Below are positions 49,315-57,517 of a stretch of DNA of 64,000 nucleotides, in pieces (positions within the stretch are counted from its first letter, which is position 1; each line of letters opens with the position of its first letter). The position numbers were made by a program, and so were the translations under genes. Under the pieces are notes generated by a model. That model did no database searches. It had not been told where the DNA came from and was given only the letters and a program-made list of their open reading frames with translations. This DNA comes from Amycolatopsis sp. GM8 (GTDB taxonomy: Bacteria > Actinomycetota > Actinomycetes > Mycobacteriales > Pseudonocardiaceae), in NCBI RefSeq assembly GCF_021653975.1, contig NZ_JAJKFK010000003.1:496001-560000 (forward strand), given 5' to 3'.

Positions 49315-51540
49315 ATGTCGTTCGAGACGGGAAGCAAAGCGGGAAGCCTGACAGGCGCGGCGGTGGCGGCCGCGGTCGCCGTCGTGGCCGGGGTGCTCAC
49401 GAGCCAGGGCATGCTGCCCGGCGCGCTGGGCTGGCCGCTGGAGGTGCTGGCCGCCGCCGCGACCGTGCTGCTCGTACTGCTCGCGTTCCGGCCACGGCGG
49501 GAATCACGCACCGAACCGCAGGCGCCGGCGCGATCGGCACCTGCCGCCGCCTGCGCAGTGCCCGCCCTGCGGATCACCGACCTCGACCCGATCCGGCTCG
49601 GCGTGCGCCCCGCGTGGCCCCTGCCCGGTGGCGCGCCGATGCCCCCGTACGTGCCGCGCACCGCGGACGCGGCGCTCGACCGCGCGCTCACCCGTGGCGG
49701 CCTGGTCCTGGTCCAGGGCGACGCGGCCGCCGGTAAGACGCGCACCGCGTACGAGGCCTTGCTGCGCAACGCTTCCCGGCTCGGCTGGGAAGCCGTGGTA
49801 GCGCCGGAGGACGAGACGGCGCTGCGCGAGGTGGCGCGCAACCCGCCGCCGAAAACCGTGCTGTGGCTGGACGATCTCGAGCGCTACCTGACCACCGACA
49901 GCCTCGACGACAACCTGCTCAAGGCGTTGAACCCGGCCATGCGCTCGGACAGTGTCGTGCTCGCGACCCTGCGCACCCGCGCCCGCGCGGACCTCGGCAT
50001 CGACTCCGACGGCGCCGGCGGGCAGGGTCGGCGCGTGCTCACCCGGATCTCGCCGATCCAGCTGGACCGGCGGCTGGATCGCACCGAAACCGCGGCGGCG
50101 CACCGGTACCGCAACGATCCGCGGATCGCGGGCGCGATCGTCGAGGACGCCGGGCTGGCCGAGCACATCGCCGCGGGCCCGGACGCGCTGCAGCGCTGGC
50201 ACTCCGGGGAGAACGAGGCCGGGGCGGCGCTGGTCAGCGCGGCCGTCGATCTACGGCGCGCCGGATACCTGGACCCGGTGCCGCTGGACTGGCTGGTCTC
50301 GCTGCACAACAGCTACCTGTCCGACCGCTTCCGCGCCGCGACCGGCGAGACGGACCTGGCGAGCGCGCTGGGCTGGGCCGTGCAGCCCGTGCGCGGCGCG
50401 AGCCCGTGCCTCATCCCGGCCGGGTCGAACCGCTACCTGGCATTCGGTTATCTCGTCGACTCCGCCTCGGGCGAGGTGCCGGAGGCGGTGTGGCAGGGCC
50501 TGCTGAGCACGAACCTGCTCACCGCCGACCAGCGGTTCCGGATCGCGCGCGCCGCCGTCCGGTTCGAGCGGATGGCCGACGCCACCACGCTGTGGACGCA
50601 GCTCGCGCGCTCGGGCGACCAGTTCGCGCTGTTCAACCTGGGCTGGGCCGCGCAGGTGAGCGGCGACGAGGTGAGCGCGCAGCAGTGGTTCCTGCGGGCG
50701 GCGGAGGCCGGCAACAGCTGGGCGATGTCCAACCTGGGCACAATGGCGGAAGGGCTGCGGGACGTCACGACGGCGCAGCTGTGGTACCAGCGCGCGGCCG
50801 AGGCCGGGGACACCACGGGCATGACCAATCTCGGTGGTCTCTTCGCGCAGACGGGCCGGATCGACGAGGCGCGGGCGGCGTACCAGCACGCCGCGGCGGC
50901 GGGCGATCCGAACGGGCTGCGCAAGGAGGCCGTGCTGGAGCTGCTGCACGGTGACCGCAAGCGCGGCGCCGACCTGCTGCGCCGGGTCGCGCTCTCGGGG
51001 GACCCGGCCGCGGTGCGGTTGATGGGGCTGCTGTCGCAGACCGGCGAGCAGGAGCCGCACCGGCCGGACGTCGACGCGCTGCGGAGGCTGGCCGCGGAGA
51101 TCGGGGACGGCGAGACCGCGCTCGATCTCGCGCGGAACCTGTGGAACCAGGGCGATCTCGACGCGGCCGAGAGCTGGTTCCGGCGGGCCGCGACCGGGGA
51201 GAACGGGAAGGTGGCGGAGTTCGGGCTGGCGGTGCTGCTGGAACAGCGGGGCCGCGCCGGCGACGCCGAGGACTGGTACCGGCTGTCCGCGACGCACGGC
51301 CTGCCCGAGGCGATGCTGAACCTCGGCGCCGCGCTGCAGGAGCGCGGCGAGTTCGACGAGGCGGAAAACTGGTACTACCGCGCGTTGCGGGCCGGGCACC
51401 TGCAGGCGGAGGTGAACCTCGGCGCGCTGCACTGGCGGCGCGGCAACCTCGACGAGGGCCGCGCCTGGTACCAGCGGGCCGCCGACCGCGGCGACGAACT
51501 CGCCAAACAGGCCCTGGAAAACCTGGAATCCCGCGACTGA
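49315..51540 (+). CDS. Membrane-anchored P-loop NTPase with SEL1/TPR-like repeats
   Basis: A 741-residue protein. Two N-terminal hydrophobic helices (about 13-30 and 40-58) anchor it. A P-loop NTPase follows: Walker A GDAAAGKTRTAYE (about 139-151) and Walker B TVLWLDDLE (about 182-190). From residue about 410 to the end come SEL1/TPR-like repeats (A-x-x-W-Y-x-R-A-A-E-A-G-D pattern, eight or more). The layout (switch NTPase plus solenoid sensor) is that of STAND-like signalling or defence proteins. It starts 44 bp after the ComA-like operon with its own AAAGG and is followed by repeat array E. No effector domain is obvious. Confidence 0.82.
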   Translation: MSFETGSKAGSLTGAAVAAAVAVVAGVLTSQGMLPGALGWPLEVLAAAATVLLVLLAFRPRRESRTEPQAPARSAPAAACAVPALRITDLDPIRLGVRPAWPLPGGAPMPPYVPRTADAALDRALTRGGLVLVQGDAAAGKTRTAYEALLRNASRLGWEAVVAPEDETALREVARNPPPKTVLWLDDLERYLTTDSLDDNLLKALNPAMRSDSVVLATLRTRARADLGIDSDGAGGQGRRVLTRISPIQLDRRLDRTETAAAHRYRNDPRIAGAIVEDAGLAEHIAAGPDALQRWHSGENEAGAALVSAAVDLRRAGYLDPVPLDWLVSLHNSYLSDRFRAATGETDLASALGWAVQPVRGASPCLIPAGSNRYLAFGYLVDSASGEVPEAVWQGLLSTNLLTADQRFRIARAAVRFERMADATTLWTQLARSGDQFALFNLGWAAQVSGDEVSAQQWFLRAAEAGNSWAMSNLGTMAEGLRDVTTAQLWYQRAAEAGDTTGMTNLGGLFAQTGRIDEARAAYQHAAAAGDPNGLRKEAVLELLHGDRKRGADLLRRVALSGDPAAVRLMGLLSQTGEQEPHRPDVDALRRLAAEIGDGETALDLARNLWNQGDLDAAESWFRRAATGENGKVAEFGLAVLLEQRGRAGDAEDWYRLSATHGLPEAMLNLGAALQERGEFDEAENWYYRALRAGHLQAEVNLGALHWRRGNLDEGRAWYQRAADRGDELAKQALENLESRD

Positions 51541-51549
51541 CCCGACCCG

Positions 51550-51620
51550 CGAGTCCGACACTCACGACAGCGAGTCCGACACTCACGACGCCGAGTCCGA
51601 CGTTCGCGACAGGGAGTCCT
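51550..51620. repeat. 21-bp repeat array E (GAGTCCGAC family)
   Basis: Three and a half direct copies of cgagtccgacactcacgacag (the last copies read gttcgcgac) start 10 bp after the NTPase stop. The step is 21 bp. Unlike the other arrays there is no inverted half. The downstream GntR-type operon promoter begins 55 bp later. Confidence 0.8.
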
Positions 51621-51675
51621 ACCGTCCCGACCGTCCGAAGTAGACATACGAGCCGCGCCCACTTGCCGCCCGCCC

Positions 51676-51703
51676 TCCTTGTATCATAGACTTGATACAA
51701 GGA
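51676..51703. promoter_or_regulatory. 28-bp palindromic operator of the YtrA-type GntR
   Basis: TCCTTGTATCA-TAGACT-TGATACAAGGA has perfect 11-bp arms. It ends in the ribosome site (AAGGAGG) of the gene at 51714, so the bound regulator would cover promoter and leader. TTGTATC/GATACAA half-sites are typical for YtrA-subfamily GntR proteins, and one is encoded second in this operon. Confidence 0.8.
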
Positions 51704-51713
51704 GGTGGCCGCG

Positions 51714-52427
51714 ATGCCGCTCGACAACGTGCTGGCCGTAGCCGTGCTCACCGGCCTGTTCGGACTGGTCGTCCTCGTCGTGCTGTGGCCGAACGCCAAG
51801 CACGGGCGACGGCTGCTCCGCCGCTGGGGCGTCACCGAACCGTCCGAAGTGGACGTCGACGAAGCCGTGCTTTACCTGAAGCGCCGCAGGTTCTGGTATC
51901 CGTGGCTGTTCTTCGTCATCCCACTACTGGGCGAGGCGGCCGGCGTCGGCAAGGGCACGGACACGGCGGTCATCGTGTGGACCGTGTTCCTGGGCGGCCT
52001 GCTCGGCGAACTGCTGGCGTGGCGCCCACCGGCGCGCAGGCGACGGGAAGCCATGCTCTCCCACCGCGTTGTCACCGATCTGGTACCCGCCTGGGCGCTG
52101 GTGTTGCTGGCGCTCTCCGTCGCGGGCGGTGTGGTCCGGACCATTCTCGCGCGGGAGTGGGCACAGCTCGGCATCACGATCGGCTGCGCGGCCATCGTCG
52201 CGGCGGTCGTCGCGATCGCGCTGCGCCGGCCCGCTGCCGGGGACGCCGCGGTCGATCTCGTGCTGCGGGCGCGCAGCGCGCGGGTCGCCACCGGGCTCGC
52301 GATCATCGTGCCCGGCGCGACGGTGCGCATCGGTGACGTGCCATCGATGCTGCTGTTCGTGCTCAGTGTCGCCGCCTGCATCGCGGTGGTGAGCCCGAAC
52401 CCGCGCGTCGCGGCCGAGGCGAGATGA
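51714..52427 (+). CDS. Membrane protein of unknown function, first gene of GntR operon
   Basis: A 237-residue protein with about six membrane helices in two groups (about 5-25, 60-105 and 120-230). The loop after helix 1 is basic (HGRRLLRRWG). It has no ABC, drug-resistance or enzyme motif. AGGAGG lies 8 bp before ATG. The YtrA-type regulator gene overlaps its stop (ATGA); such pairs usually control a membrane transporter or an envelope-stress protein, which is the best guess. Confidence 0.8.
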   Translation: MPLDNVLAVAVLTGLFGLVVLVVLWPNAKHGRRLLRRWGVTEPSEVDVDEAVLYLKRRRFWYPWLFFVIPLLGEAAGVGKGTDTAVIVWTVFLGGLLGELLAWRPPARRRREAMLSHRVVTDLVPAWALVLLALSVAGGVVRTILAREWAQLGITIGCAAIVAAVVAIALRRPAAGDAAVDLVLRARSARVATGLAIIVPGATVRIGDVPSMLLFVLSVAACIAVVSPNPRVAAEAR

Positions 52428-52795
52428 CGCTCCGGGTCGTCGTCGACGCCGGGAGCGGGCTCGCCCCGTGGCGCCAGGTGCAGGACCAGATCATCCGGCT
52501 GATCGCCCGGGGCTCGCTCGCCCCGGGCGATCGCCTGCCGCCGATCCGCCAGCTCGCGCGCGATCTCGGGCTCGCCTCGGGCACGATCGCCCGCGTGTAC
52601 CGGGAACTGGAGACGGCGGGCTGGGTCACCACCGCCCGCGCGCGTGGCACCGTCGTCGCCGATTCCGCCGCGCGGCGCGATCCGGAGGCCCTGCTGCGCG
52701 CCGCGGCGGCGGAGTTCGTCACGGCCGCCAAGGAACTCGGCGCCGGCGAGGACACGGCCGTGGCCGTCGTGCGGGAGATCTACGGCTCACCCTAA
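52424..52795 (+). CDS. YtrA-subfamily GntR regulator
   Basis: A 123-residue GntR protein with a winged helix (about 10-75: PWRQVQDQIIRLIARGSLAPGDRLPPIRQLARDL, split; ASGTIARVYRELETAGW) and only a short two-helix C-terminal dimerisation part, which defines the YtrA subfamily. Such regulators repress their own operon and respond to cell-wall antibiotics or unknown small molecules. The 28-bp palindrome before the operon is its expected site. Confidence 0.92.
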   Translation: MTLRVVVDAGSGLAPWRQVQDQIIRLIARGSLAPGDRLPPIRQLARDLGLASGTIARVYRELETAGWVTTARARGTVVADSAARRDPEALLRAAAAEFVTAAKELGAGEDTAVAVVREIYGSP

Positions 52796-52804
52796 GCTCC
52801 CGGC

Positions 52805-53425
52805 ATGGCGAAGTACTTCGATGTGCATCCGGACAACCCGCAACGGCGCTCGATCGACCAGGTCGTCGGGATCGTCCGGGAAGGCGGGCTGATCGCCTAC
52901 CCGACCGACTCGTGCTTCGCGCTCGGCTGCCAGCTCGGCAACAAGGACGGCATCGACCGAATCCGCGCGATCCGCCACCTCGACGACCGGCACCATTTCA
53001 CCCTGGTGTGCCGGGATTTCGCGCAGCTGGGCCAGTTCGTGCACGTGAACAACGCCGTGTTCCGCGCGATCAAGGCGTCCACCCCGGGCAGCTACACGTT
53101 CATCCTGCCCGCCACGAAGGAAGTGCCGCGCCGGCTGCTGCACCCGAAGAAGAAGACCGTCGGCGTGCGTATCCCCGACCACGTCGTCGCGCAGGCGCTG
53201 CTGGCGGACCTCGGCGAGCCGATGTTGTCGAGCACGCTGCTGCTGCCGGACCGCGAGGAGCCGCTCACCCAGGGCTGGGAGATCAAGGACGAGCTGGACC
53301 ACGTGCTGGACGCGGTGATCGACTCCGGCGACTGCGGCACCGAACCGACGACCGTGGTCGACTTCTCCGAGGACGAACCGGAGATCGTCCGCCGCGGTGC
53401 CGGTGACCCGTCCCGGTTCGAATAG
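52805..53425 (+). CDS. YciO/YrdC/Sua5-family protein
   Basis: A 206-residue protein of the YrdC fold: GGLIAYPTDSCFALGCQLGN, then HHFTLVCRDFAQL and PGSYTFILPATKEVPRR, and GVRIPDH. Members bind RNA and make threonylcarbamoyl-AMP for tRNA modification; the YciO branch (this length, no Sua5 domain) is less certain in function. A -10-like TAAGCT overlaps the previous stop codon and ends 6 nt before ATG, so the mRNA is probably leaderless. It abuts the convergent exporter gene. Confidence 0.88.
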   Translation: MAKYFDVHPDNPQRRSIDQVVGIVREGGLIAYPTDSCFALGCQLGNKDGIDRIRAIRHLDDRHHFTLVCRDFAQLGQFVHVNNAVFRAIKASTPGSYTFILPATKEVPRRLLHPKKKTVGVRIPDHVVAQALLADLGEPMLSSTLLLPDREEPLTQGWEIKDELDHVLDAVIDSGDCGTEPTTVVDFSEDEPEIVRRGAGDPSRFE

Positions 53426-54349
53426 TCAGGGATGGGGCACGAGGGCGGGTTCGGTGTGCACGATCGCCGCGGTCAGCCGCGGGATGGTGTGGACCAGCTG
53501 GTGCTCCACCTCGTGCGCGATGCGGTGGGCGTCGGTCACCGTGAGCCCCGCGTCGACCGTCACCGAGAGCTCCGCGCGCAGGCTGTGCCCGATCCACCGC
53601 ATCCGCACGGACCCGGCGCCGACCACCCCCGGCACCCGCGCCGCCGCGTGCTCGGCCAGGTCGACCGACGCCGGGTCGACCGCGTCCATCAGCCGCCGGA
53701 ACACCTCGCGGGCCGCGTCACGCAGCGCGAACAGGATGGCGCCCGCGATGACCAGGCCGATGATCGGGTCGGCGGCGGGAAAGCCGAGCGCGACGCCGCC
53801 CGCGCCGAGCACCACCGCCAGTGACGTGAAGCCGTCGGTGCGGGCGTGCACGCCGTCCGCGACGAGTGCCGCCGAGCCGATCCGCCGGCCGACCCGGATC
53901 CGCCACCGCGCCACCAGTTCGTTGCCGATGAAGCCGAGGACGCCGGCCAGCGCCACGACCCACAGATGCCCCACCGGGCGCGGCGCGATGAGTCGCAGCA
54001 CCGCCTCGTACCCGGCGAACACCGCGGAGCCGAAGACGACCAGCACGACCGCGACGCCCGCGAGGTCCTCCGCCCGCCCCATCCCGTAGGTGTAACGCCG
54101 CGTCGCGGCCCGGCGGCCCAGCACGAACGCGAACCCGATGGGCACGGCCGTCAGCGCGTCGGCGAAGTTGTGGATCGTGTCGCCCAGCAACGCGACCGAA
54201 CCGGTGACGAGCACGAGCGCCAGCTGCGCCACCGCGGTCGCGGACAGCACGGCGAACGAGCCGCCCAGCGTCCGCAGTCCACGCCTGCTGGTCTCCAGTG
54301 CCTCGTCGACCCGTTCCGCGCTCGAATGACCATGACCGTGCCCGTGCAT
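53426..54349 (-). CDS. Cation diffusion facilitator (metal exporter)
   Basis: A 307-residue CDF transporter. A His-rich start (MHGHGHGH) and six helices (about 28-210) carry the metal-site residues HNFADALTAVP (H-x-x-x-D) and DGVHARTDGFTS. A cytosolic C-terminal domain (about 215-307) includes HSLRAELSVTVDAGLTVTDAHRIAHEVE in the usual ferredoxin-like fold. It would export zinc or a similar ion in exchange for protons. It is divergent from an ArsR regulator across only 37 bp with a shared operator. Confidence 0.92.
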   Translation of the reverse strand: MHGHGHGHSSAERVDEALETSRRGLRTLGGSFAVLSATAVAQLALVLVTGSVALLGDTIHNFADALTAVPIGFAFVLGRRAATRRYTYGMGRAEDLAGVAVVLVVFGSAVFAGYEAVLRLIAPRPVGHLWVVALAGVLGFIGNELVARWRIRVGRRIGSAALVADGVHARTDGFTSLAVVLGAGGVALGFPAADPIIGLVIAGAILFALRDAAREVFRRLMDAVDPASVDLAEHAAARVPGVVGAGSVRMRWIGHSLRAELSVTVDAGLTVTDAHRIAHEVEHQLVHTIPRLTAAIVHTEPALVPHP

Positions 54350-54357
54350 GTTGCCAG

Positions 54358-54378
54358 AATGTACTGCTCAGGCACATT
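54358..54378. promoter_or_regulatory. ArsR/SmtB-type operator in overlapping divergent promoters
   Basis: AATGT-11 bp-ACATT is a perfect inverted repeat in the 37-bp gap. Each arm coincides with a -10: TACATT for the exporter (complement of 54358-54363, 8 nt before ATG 54349) and CATTAT for the regulator (54375-54380, 6 nt before ATG 54387). One bound repressor would close both leaderless promoters. Confidence 0.65.
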
Positions 54379-54386
54379 ATGCAAGG

Positions 54387-54734
54387 ATGCGCGCACATGA
54401 CGACGAAAGACTGACGGTCGCGGCGGAGGTGCTCGGACACCTGGCCGACCCGACCCGCCTGCACCTGCTCCGGCTGCTCGTCGAGGAGCAGGACGTGAGC
54501 ACGCTGACCGCCCAGGTCAGCGCGTCCCGTTCGTCGGTCTCCCAGCACCTGGCCCGGTTGCGCTTCGCCGGCCTGGTCCGCGCGCGGCGCGACGGCCGCC
54601 GGATGCTCTACCGGATCAGCAGCGACCACCTGACCGAACTGGTCGCGCAGGCGCTGGAGTTCGCCGGGCACACCGTGCACGGCATCCCCCACCACCTCAG
54701 CGGCCGGCCGGACAGTGCCAAGATGGAAGGGTGA
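54387..54734 (+). CDS. ArsR/SmtB-family metal-sensing repressor
   Basis: A 115-residue regulator. The winged helix holds ADPTRLHLLRLLVEEQDVSTL and recognition helix SRSSVSQHLARLRFAGLV. The C-terminal HTVHGIPHH supplies several His, probably metal ligands in alpha-5. It should sense zinc, cobalt or nickel and release the divergent exporter gene. Its last codons overlap the MpaB-like gene (GTGA), an unusual partner. Confidence 0.92.
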   Translation: MRAHDDERLTVAAEVLGHLADPTRLHLLRLLVEEQDVSTLTAQVSASRSSVSQHLARLRFAGLVRARRDGRRMLYRISSDHLTELVAQALEFAGHTVHGIPHHLSGRPDSAKMEG

Positions 54735-55558
54735 TCACGCGCGGCACGCCGGCGTGGCGGTACTTCGGCGATTTCCGGGCGGTCGTGCTCGCCGGGCAGG
54801 TGCTCGTGCTGCAGGTCGCGCATCCCGTGGTGGCCGCCGGGGTGCGGGATCACTCCGATTACACCGAGGATCCGTGGACCCGGCTGATGCGCACGGGCGC
54901 GTCGCTCTCGATCTACGTCTACGGCGGGCCCGACGGCGCGAAGTTCGAGGCGCGCCGCCTGTGGGAGCTGCACCGCCGGTTCACCGGTGTGGGCGAGGAC
55001 GGCCGCCGCTACTCCGCGCTCGACCCGCGCGCCTACGCCTGGGTGCACGCGACGCTCGTTCAGGTCGCGGTGGACGCGCAAGAACTGTTCGGCCGCGGGA
55101 TGCGCCCGGACGAGCTCGACCAGTACTACGCGCAGATGCGCGAGGTCGGCCTGATGCTCGGCGTCGAGGACCAGCACCTGCCGCCCGACTGGCCCGCTTT
55201 CCGTTGCTACTACGACAAGATGGTCGATAGTTTCGGTCCGAACAGGACGATCGACACGCTGCTGCGGACCATCCACACGGTACCCAAACCGGTCCGCTGG
55301 CTGCCGGACTCCACGTGGCCGTGGCTGCGCGAACGGCAGGCCCGGCTGCAGCTGTTCCTGATCGCCGCCACCCTGCCGCCGCGGTTGCGCGAACGGCTCG
55401 GGCTCGACTGGACTCCCTTGCAGGAACGGCGTTTCCGGCGATTTCGCCGCGCGGTACGGCTGTTCGCGACGCTGGTCCCGCCGCCACTGCGGACCGTGCA
55501 CATGCGTGCGGTGGCGCGGCTGAACGTGTGGTACCGGCGGCGCAAGGGCCTCAGTTGA
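54731..55558 (+). CDS. MpaB-like (DUF2236) oxygenase-family protein
   Basis: A 275-residue helical protein of the DUF2236/MpaB group, related to rubber oxygenase Lcp. LQVAHPVVAAGVRDHSDYTEDPWTR (split at VA) near the N-terminus contains the conserved His and Arg, and YAWVHATLVQVAVDAQELFG a further His in mid-chain. Members bind b-type heme and oxidise terpenoids or latex; for most the substrate is unknown. It is translationally coupled to the ArsR regulator. Its 3' end overlaps the convergent gene by 8 bp. Confidence 0.87.
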   Translation: MITRGTPAWRYFGDFRAVVLAGQVLVLQVAHPVVAAGVRDHSDYTEDPWTRLMRTGASLSIYVYGGPDGAKFEARRLWELHRRFTGVGEDGRRYSALDPRAYAWVHATLVQVAVDAQELFGRGMRPDELDQYYAQMREVGLMLGVEDQHLPPDWPAFRCYYDKMVDSFGPNRTIDTLLRTIHTVPKPVRWLPDSTWPWLRERQARLQLFLIAATLPPRLRERLGLDWTPLQERRFRRFRRAVRLFATLVPPPLRTVHMRAVARLNVWYRRRKGLS

Positions 55559-55964
55559 GCATCGGGTTGGGCGGCAGGGAAACTCCGAGCCGCGACCACG
55601 GGGCGACCGCCCGGCCCGGCACCGGGATCGTCACGTACGCCCACACGCTCATGCCGTCCTCGCGGTGGAGAACGCCCCAGCCGGCCTCGTTGCCGTCCAT
55701 GAAGCCGGGACGACCGGGTGCCGCCAGGTCCGCGCCGTCGACGTCGACGCGGAAGTAGTGCGGGTCGCTCCCCCGCACCAGGCACACTTCGACGGGAAAG
55801 CCCGGGGCGCACACGTCGTCGAGGAACCGCAGCAGGCTCGCGACGGTGTCGGCGGCGCAGTCGAACAGCAGGTCGCAGACGGCGTCGCGCAGCCGGCGCA
55901 GCTCGGCGAAACCGGTCACCCGTCTCCACACGATGTGCTCACCGCAGGGTCGTTCGAGCGTCAT
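55551..55964 (-). CDS. Hypothetical 137-residue protein
   Basis: A soluble alpha/beta protein of no family I recognise. It has a helical first half with several Cys (ERPCGEHIVW, RDAVCDLLFDCAADTV, DDVCAPGFPVEVCLVRG) and a beta-rich second half (HYFRVDVDGADL, GWGVLHREDG). GAGGAG precedes ATG. The five Cys could bind metal or form disulfides, though no pairing pattern is clear. It stands alone between MpaB-like and MarR genes. Confidence 0.7.
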   Translation of the reverse strand: MTLERPCGEHIVWRRVTGFAELRRLRDAVCDLLFDCAADTVASLLRFLDDVCAPGFPVEVCLVRGSDPHYFRVDVDGADLAAPGRPGFMDGNEAGWGVLHREDGMSVWAYVTIPVPGRAVAPWSRLGVSLPPNPMLN

Positions 55965-56023
55965 GGCCGGCTCCTCGTCGTCATGCCATCGGCACGGCTA
56001 CCCACTCCGCCCGCGGGCAAACG

Positions 56024-56482
56024 TCAAGCGGCCTCGCCGGCGAGCTTTGCCAGTACCTGCTCGGAAATCGCGGTCAGCGCCTCGACCTGCGCGGGGGTCA
56101 GCACGTCGAACACGAGGCGCCGCACGGTCTCCACATGGCGTGGCGCGGCCTCCTCGATCGCGGCCCGGCCGGCCGGCGTGAGCACGATGAACGCCCCGCG
56201 CGCGTCCGACGGGCACTCCTCGCGCGCCACCAGATCGCGCTTCTGCATCCGCGCCAGGTGGTGGGACAGGCGGCTCTTCTCCCACTGCAGCGCGCCGGCC
56301 AGCTCGAACACCCGGACCCGCCCGTCGGGCACGTCGGTGAGCTGCACGAGCACCGCGAAGTCCGAATGCGAGAGGTCCGATTCCGCCTGCAGCTGCTTGG
56401 ACAGCTGAGCGCTCAGCTGGGCCTGCATGGAGATGTAGCCGCGCCAGGCGCGCTGTTCGCGGTCGGTCAGCCATCGAGTCAC
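56024..56482 (-). CDS. MarR-family transcriptional regulator
   Basis: A 152-residue MarR protein: RWLTDREQRAWRGY start, VFELAGALQWEKSRLSHHLARMQKRDLV as helix-turn-helix (split) and the wing EECPSDARGAFIVLT. GTG 56482 is preferred: TATACT ends 7 nt upstream and the family's usual first residues follow; GTG 56512 would lie on the other side of that promoter. It is divergent from yceI with a palindrome between, so it probably represses yceI. Confidence 0.9.
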   Translation of the reverse strand: MTRWLTDREQRAWRGYISMQAQLSAQLSKQLQAESDLSHSDFAVLVQLTDVPDGRVRVFELAGALQWEKSRLSHHLARMQKRDLVAREECPSDARGAFIVLTPAGRAAIEEAAPRHVETVRRLVFDVLTPAQVEALTAISEQVLAKLAGEAA

Positions 56483-56505
56483 GCCATCGAGTATAGCCGG
56501 AATAG

Positions 56506-56553
56506 TTGACACGTCACCTTAGTTGGCTACGCTTGACGGCATGTAAGAGCCAA
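56506..56553 (+). promoter_or_regulatory. yceI promoter with MarR-type inverted repeat
   Basis: TTGACA (56506) - 16 bp - TACGCT (56528) is the strongest promoter match in the window. TTGGCT (56523-56528) is repeated as AGCCAA (56548-56553), extended as TAG(G)TTGGCT. The repeat spans the -10 and the start of transcription of yceI. Confidence 0.65.
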
Positions 56554-56569
56554 CCTAGGAGGAACCCTG

Positions 56570-57127
56570 ATGACAGCTCCGGCGAAGTACAGCGACCTGA
56601 CCGGCACCTACACCCTGGACCCGGCGCACACCCGGATCGGGTTCGTCGCCCGGCACGCGATGGTGACCAAGGTGCGCGGCTCGTTCAACGAGTTCGAGGG
56701 CAGCGTGCAGGTCGACGGGGACAGCCCGGAGAAGTCCGGCGCGACGGTGACGATCAAGACGCACAGCATCGACACCCGCAACGCCGACCGTGACGGTCAC
56801 CTGCGCAGCAACGACTTCCTGCAGATGGACGAGTACCCGGAGATCACCTTCGCCACGACGGGGATCGAGCAGACCGGCGACGACTCGTTCGACGTGACCG
56901 GCGACCTGACGATCAAGGGCGTGACCAAGAACCTCACGATCCCGTTCAGCTACGAGGGCACGGCGCAGGACCCGTTCGGCAACACGCGCGTCGGCTTCGA
57001 GGGCTCGACGGTGATCAACCGCAAGGACTTCGGCATCACCTGGAACGCCACCCTCGAAACCGGCGGCGTACTGGTGAGCGACAAGGTGACCCTGGAGTTC
57101 GAGGTCTCGGCGATCAAGAACGCCTGA
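56570..57127 (+). CDS. YceI-family protein
   Basis: A 185-residue lipocalin-like beta-barrel of the YceI family. LTGTYTLDPAHTRIGFVARHAMVTKVRGSF (in two parts) and the ATVTIKTHSIDTRNADRDGHLRS region are characteristic, with LTIKGVTKNLTIPF near the middle of the C-terminal half. The barrel binds polyisoprenoid or other long lipids. No signal peptide is present, so this copy is cytosolic, as in most actinomycete members. AGGAGGA precedes ATG. Control is probably by the divergent MarR. Confidence 0.93.
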   Translation: MTAPAKYSDLTGTYTLDPAHTRIGFVARHAMVTKVRGSFNEFEGSVQVDGDSPEKSGATVTIKTHSIDTRNADRDGHLRSNDFLQMDEYPEITFATTGIEQTGDDSFDVTGDLTIKGVTKNLTIPFSYEGTAQDPFGNTRVGFEGSTVINRKDFGITWNATLETGGVLVSDKVTLEFEVSAIKNA

Positions 57128-57198
57128 GCCACCAGGGATGCGGTGCCGGTCGGCAGGAAATGCGCTGAGGCTGCCCGTTGATGTGAGGGCGAAGCGAC

Positions 57199-57509
57199 AT
57201 GGTCATCGCCACCGCTGGGGCCAGCGACGTCATCGCCCGGCGGTGGCCACGCTGCGCACCTGGCACGCTGACCGAGGTCGGCGCCGATCTTGCGCCAGCC
57301 TCCGGTTTCTGGTCGCTATCGACCGCGCCAGCGGTCGGGTCGCGGGCGCCGTGTGCGTCGAGACGACGAACACGGCCAGCAGCGGCGCGCTGACCTCCAG
57401 CGGGTTCATCGCCACGACCGGGCCGGACACCCACCTACTGCCCGACGGCCGGACCGTGCCGGCGCTCTGGTTCCGGCACGACACGGACCACCCGGCCACC
57501 TGCCGGTAG
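57199..57509 (+). pseudogene. Possible decayed coding fragment
   Basis: The 390-bp gap 57128-57517 has coding-like codon use in two successive frames: MVIATAGASDVIARRW at 57199 in one, then FLVAIDRASGRVAGAVCVETT...TSSGFIATTG...HPATCR-stop at 57509 in another. Joining them needs a frameshift near 57300. The second part is a Thr/Ser-rich beta-strand piece of unknown origin. It may be a remnant of a small gene, or a short real gene starting at GTG 57243. Confidence 0.3.
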
Positions 57510-57517
57510 CGCCGGCC

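Noticed and set aside
53405..53430. tRNA T-arm-like ggttcgaat
   Set aside because: It is the last codons of the YciO-family gene; no acceptor or anticodon arm surrounds it.
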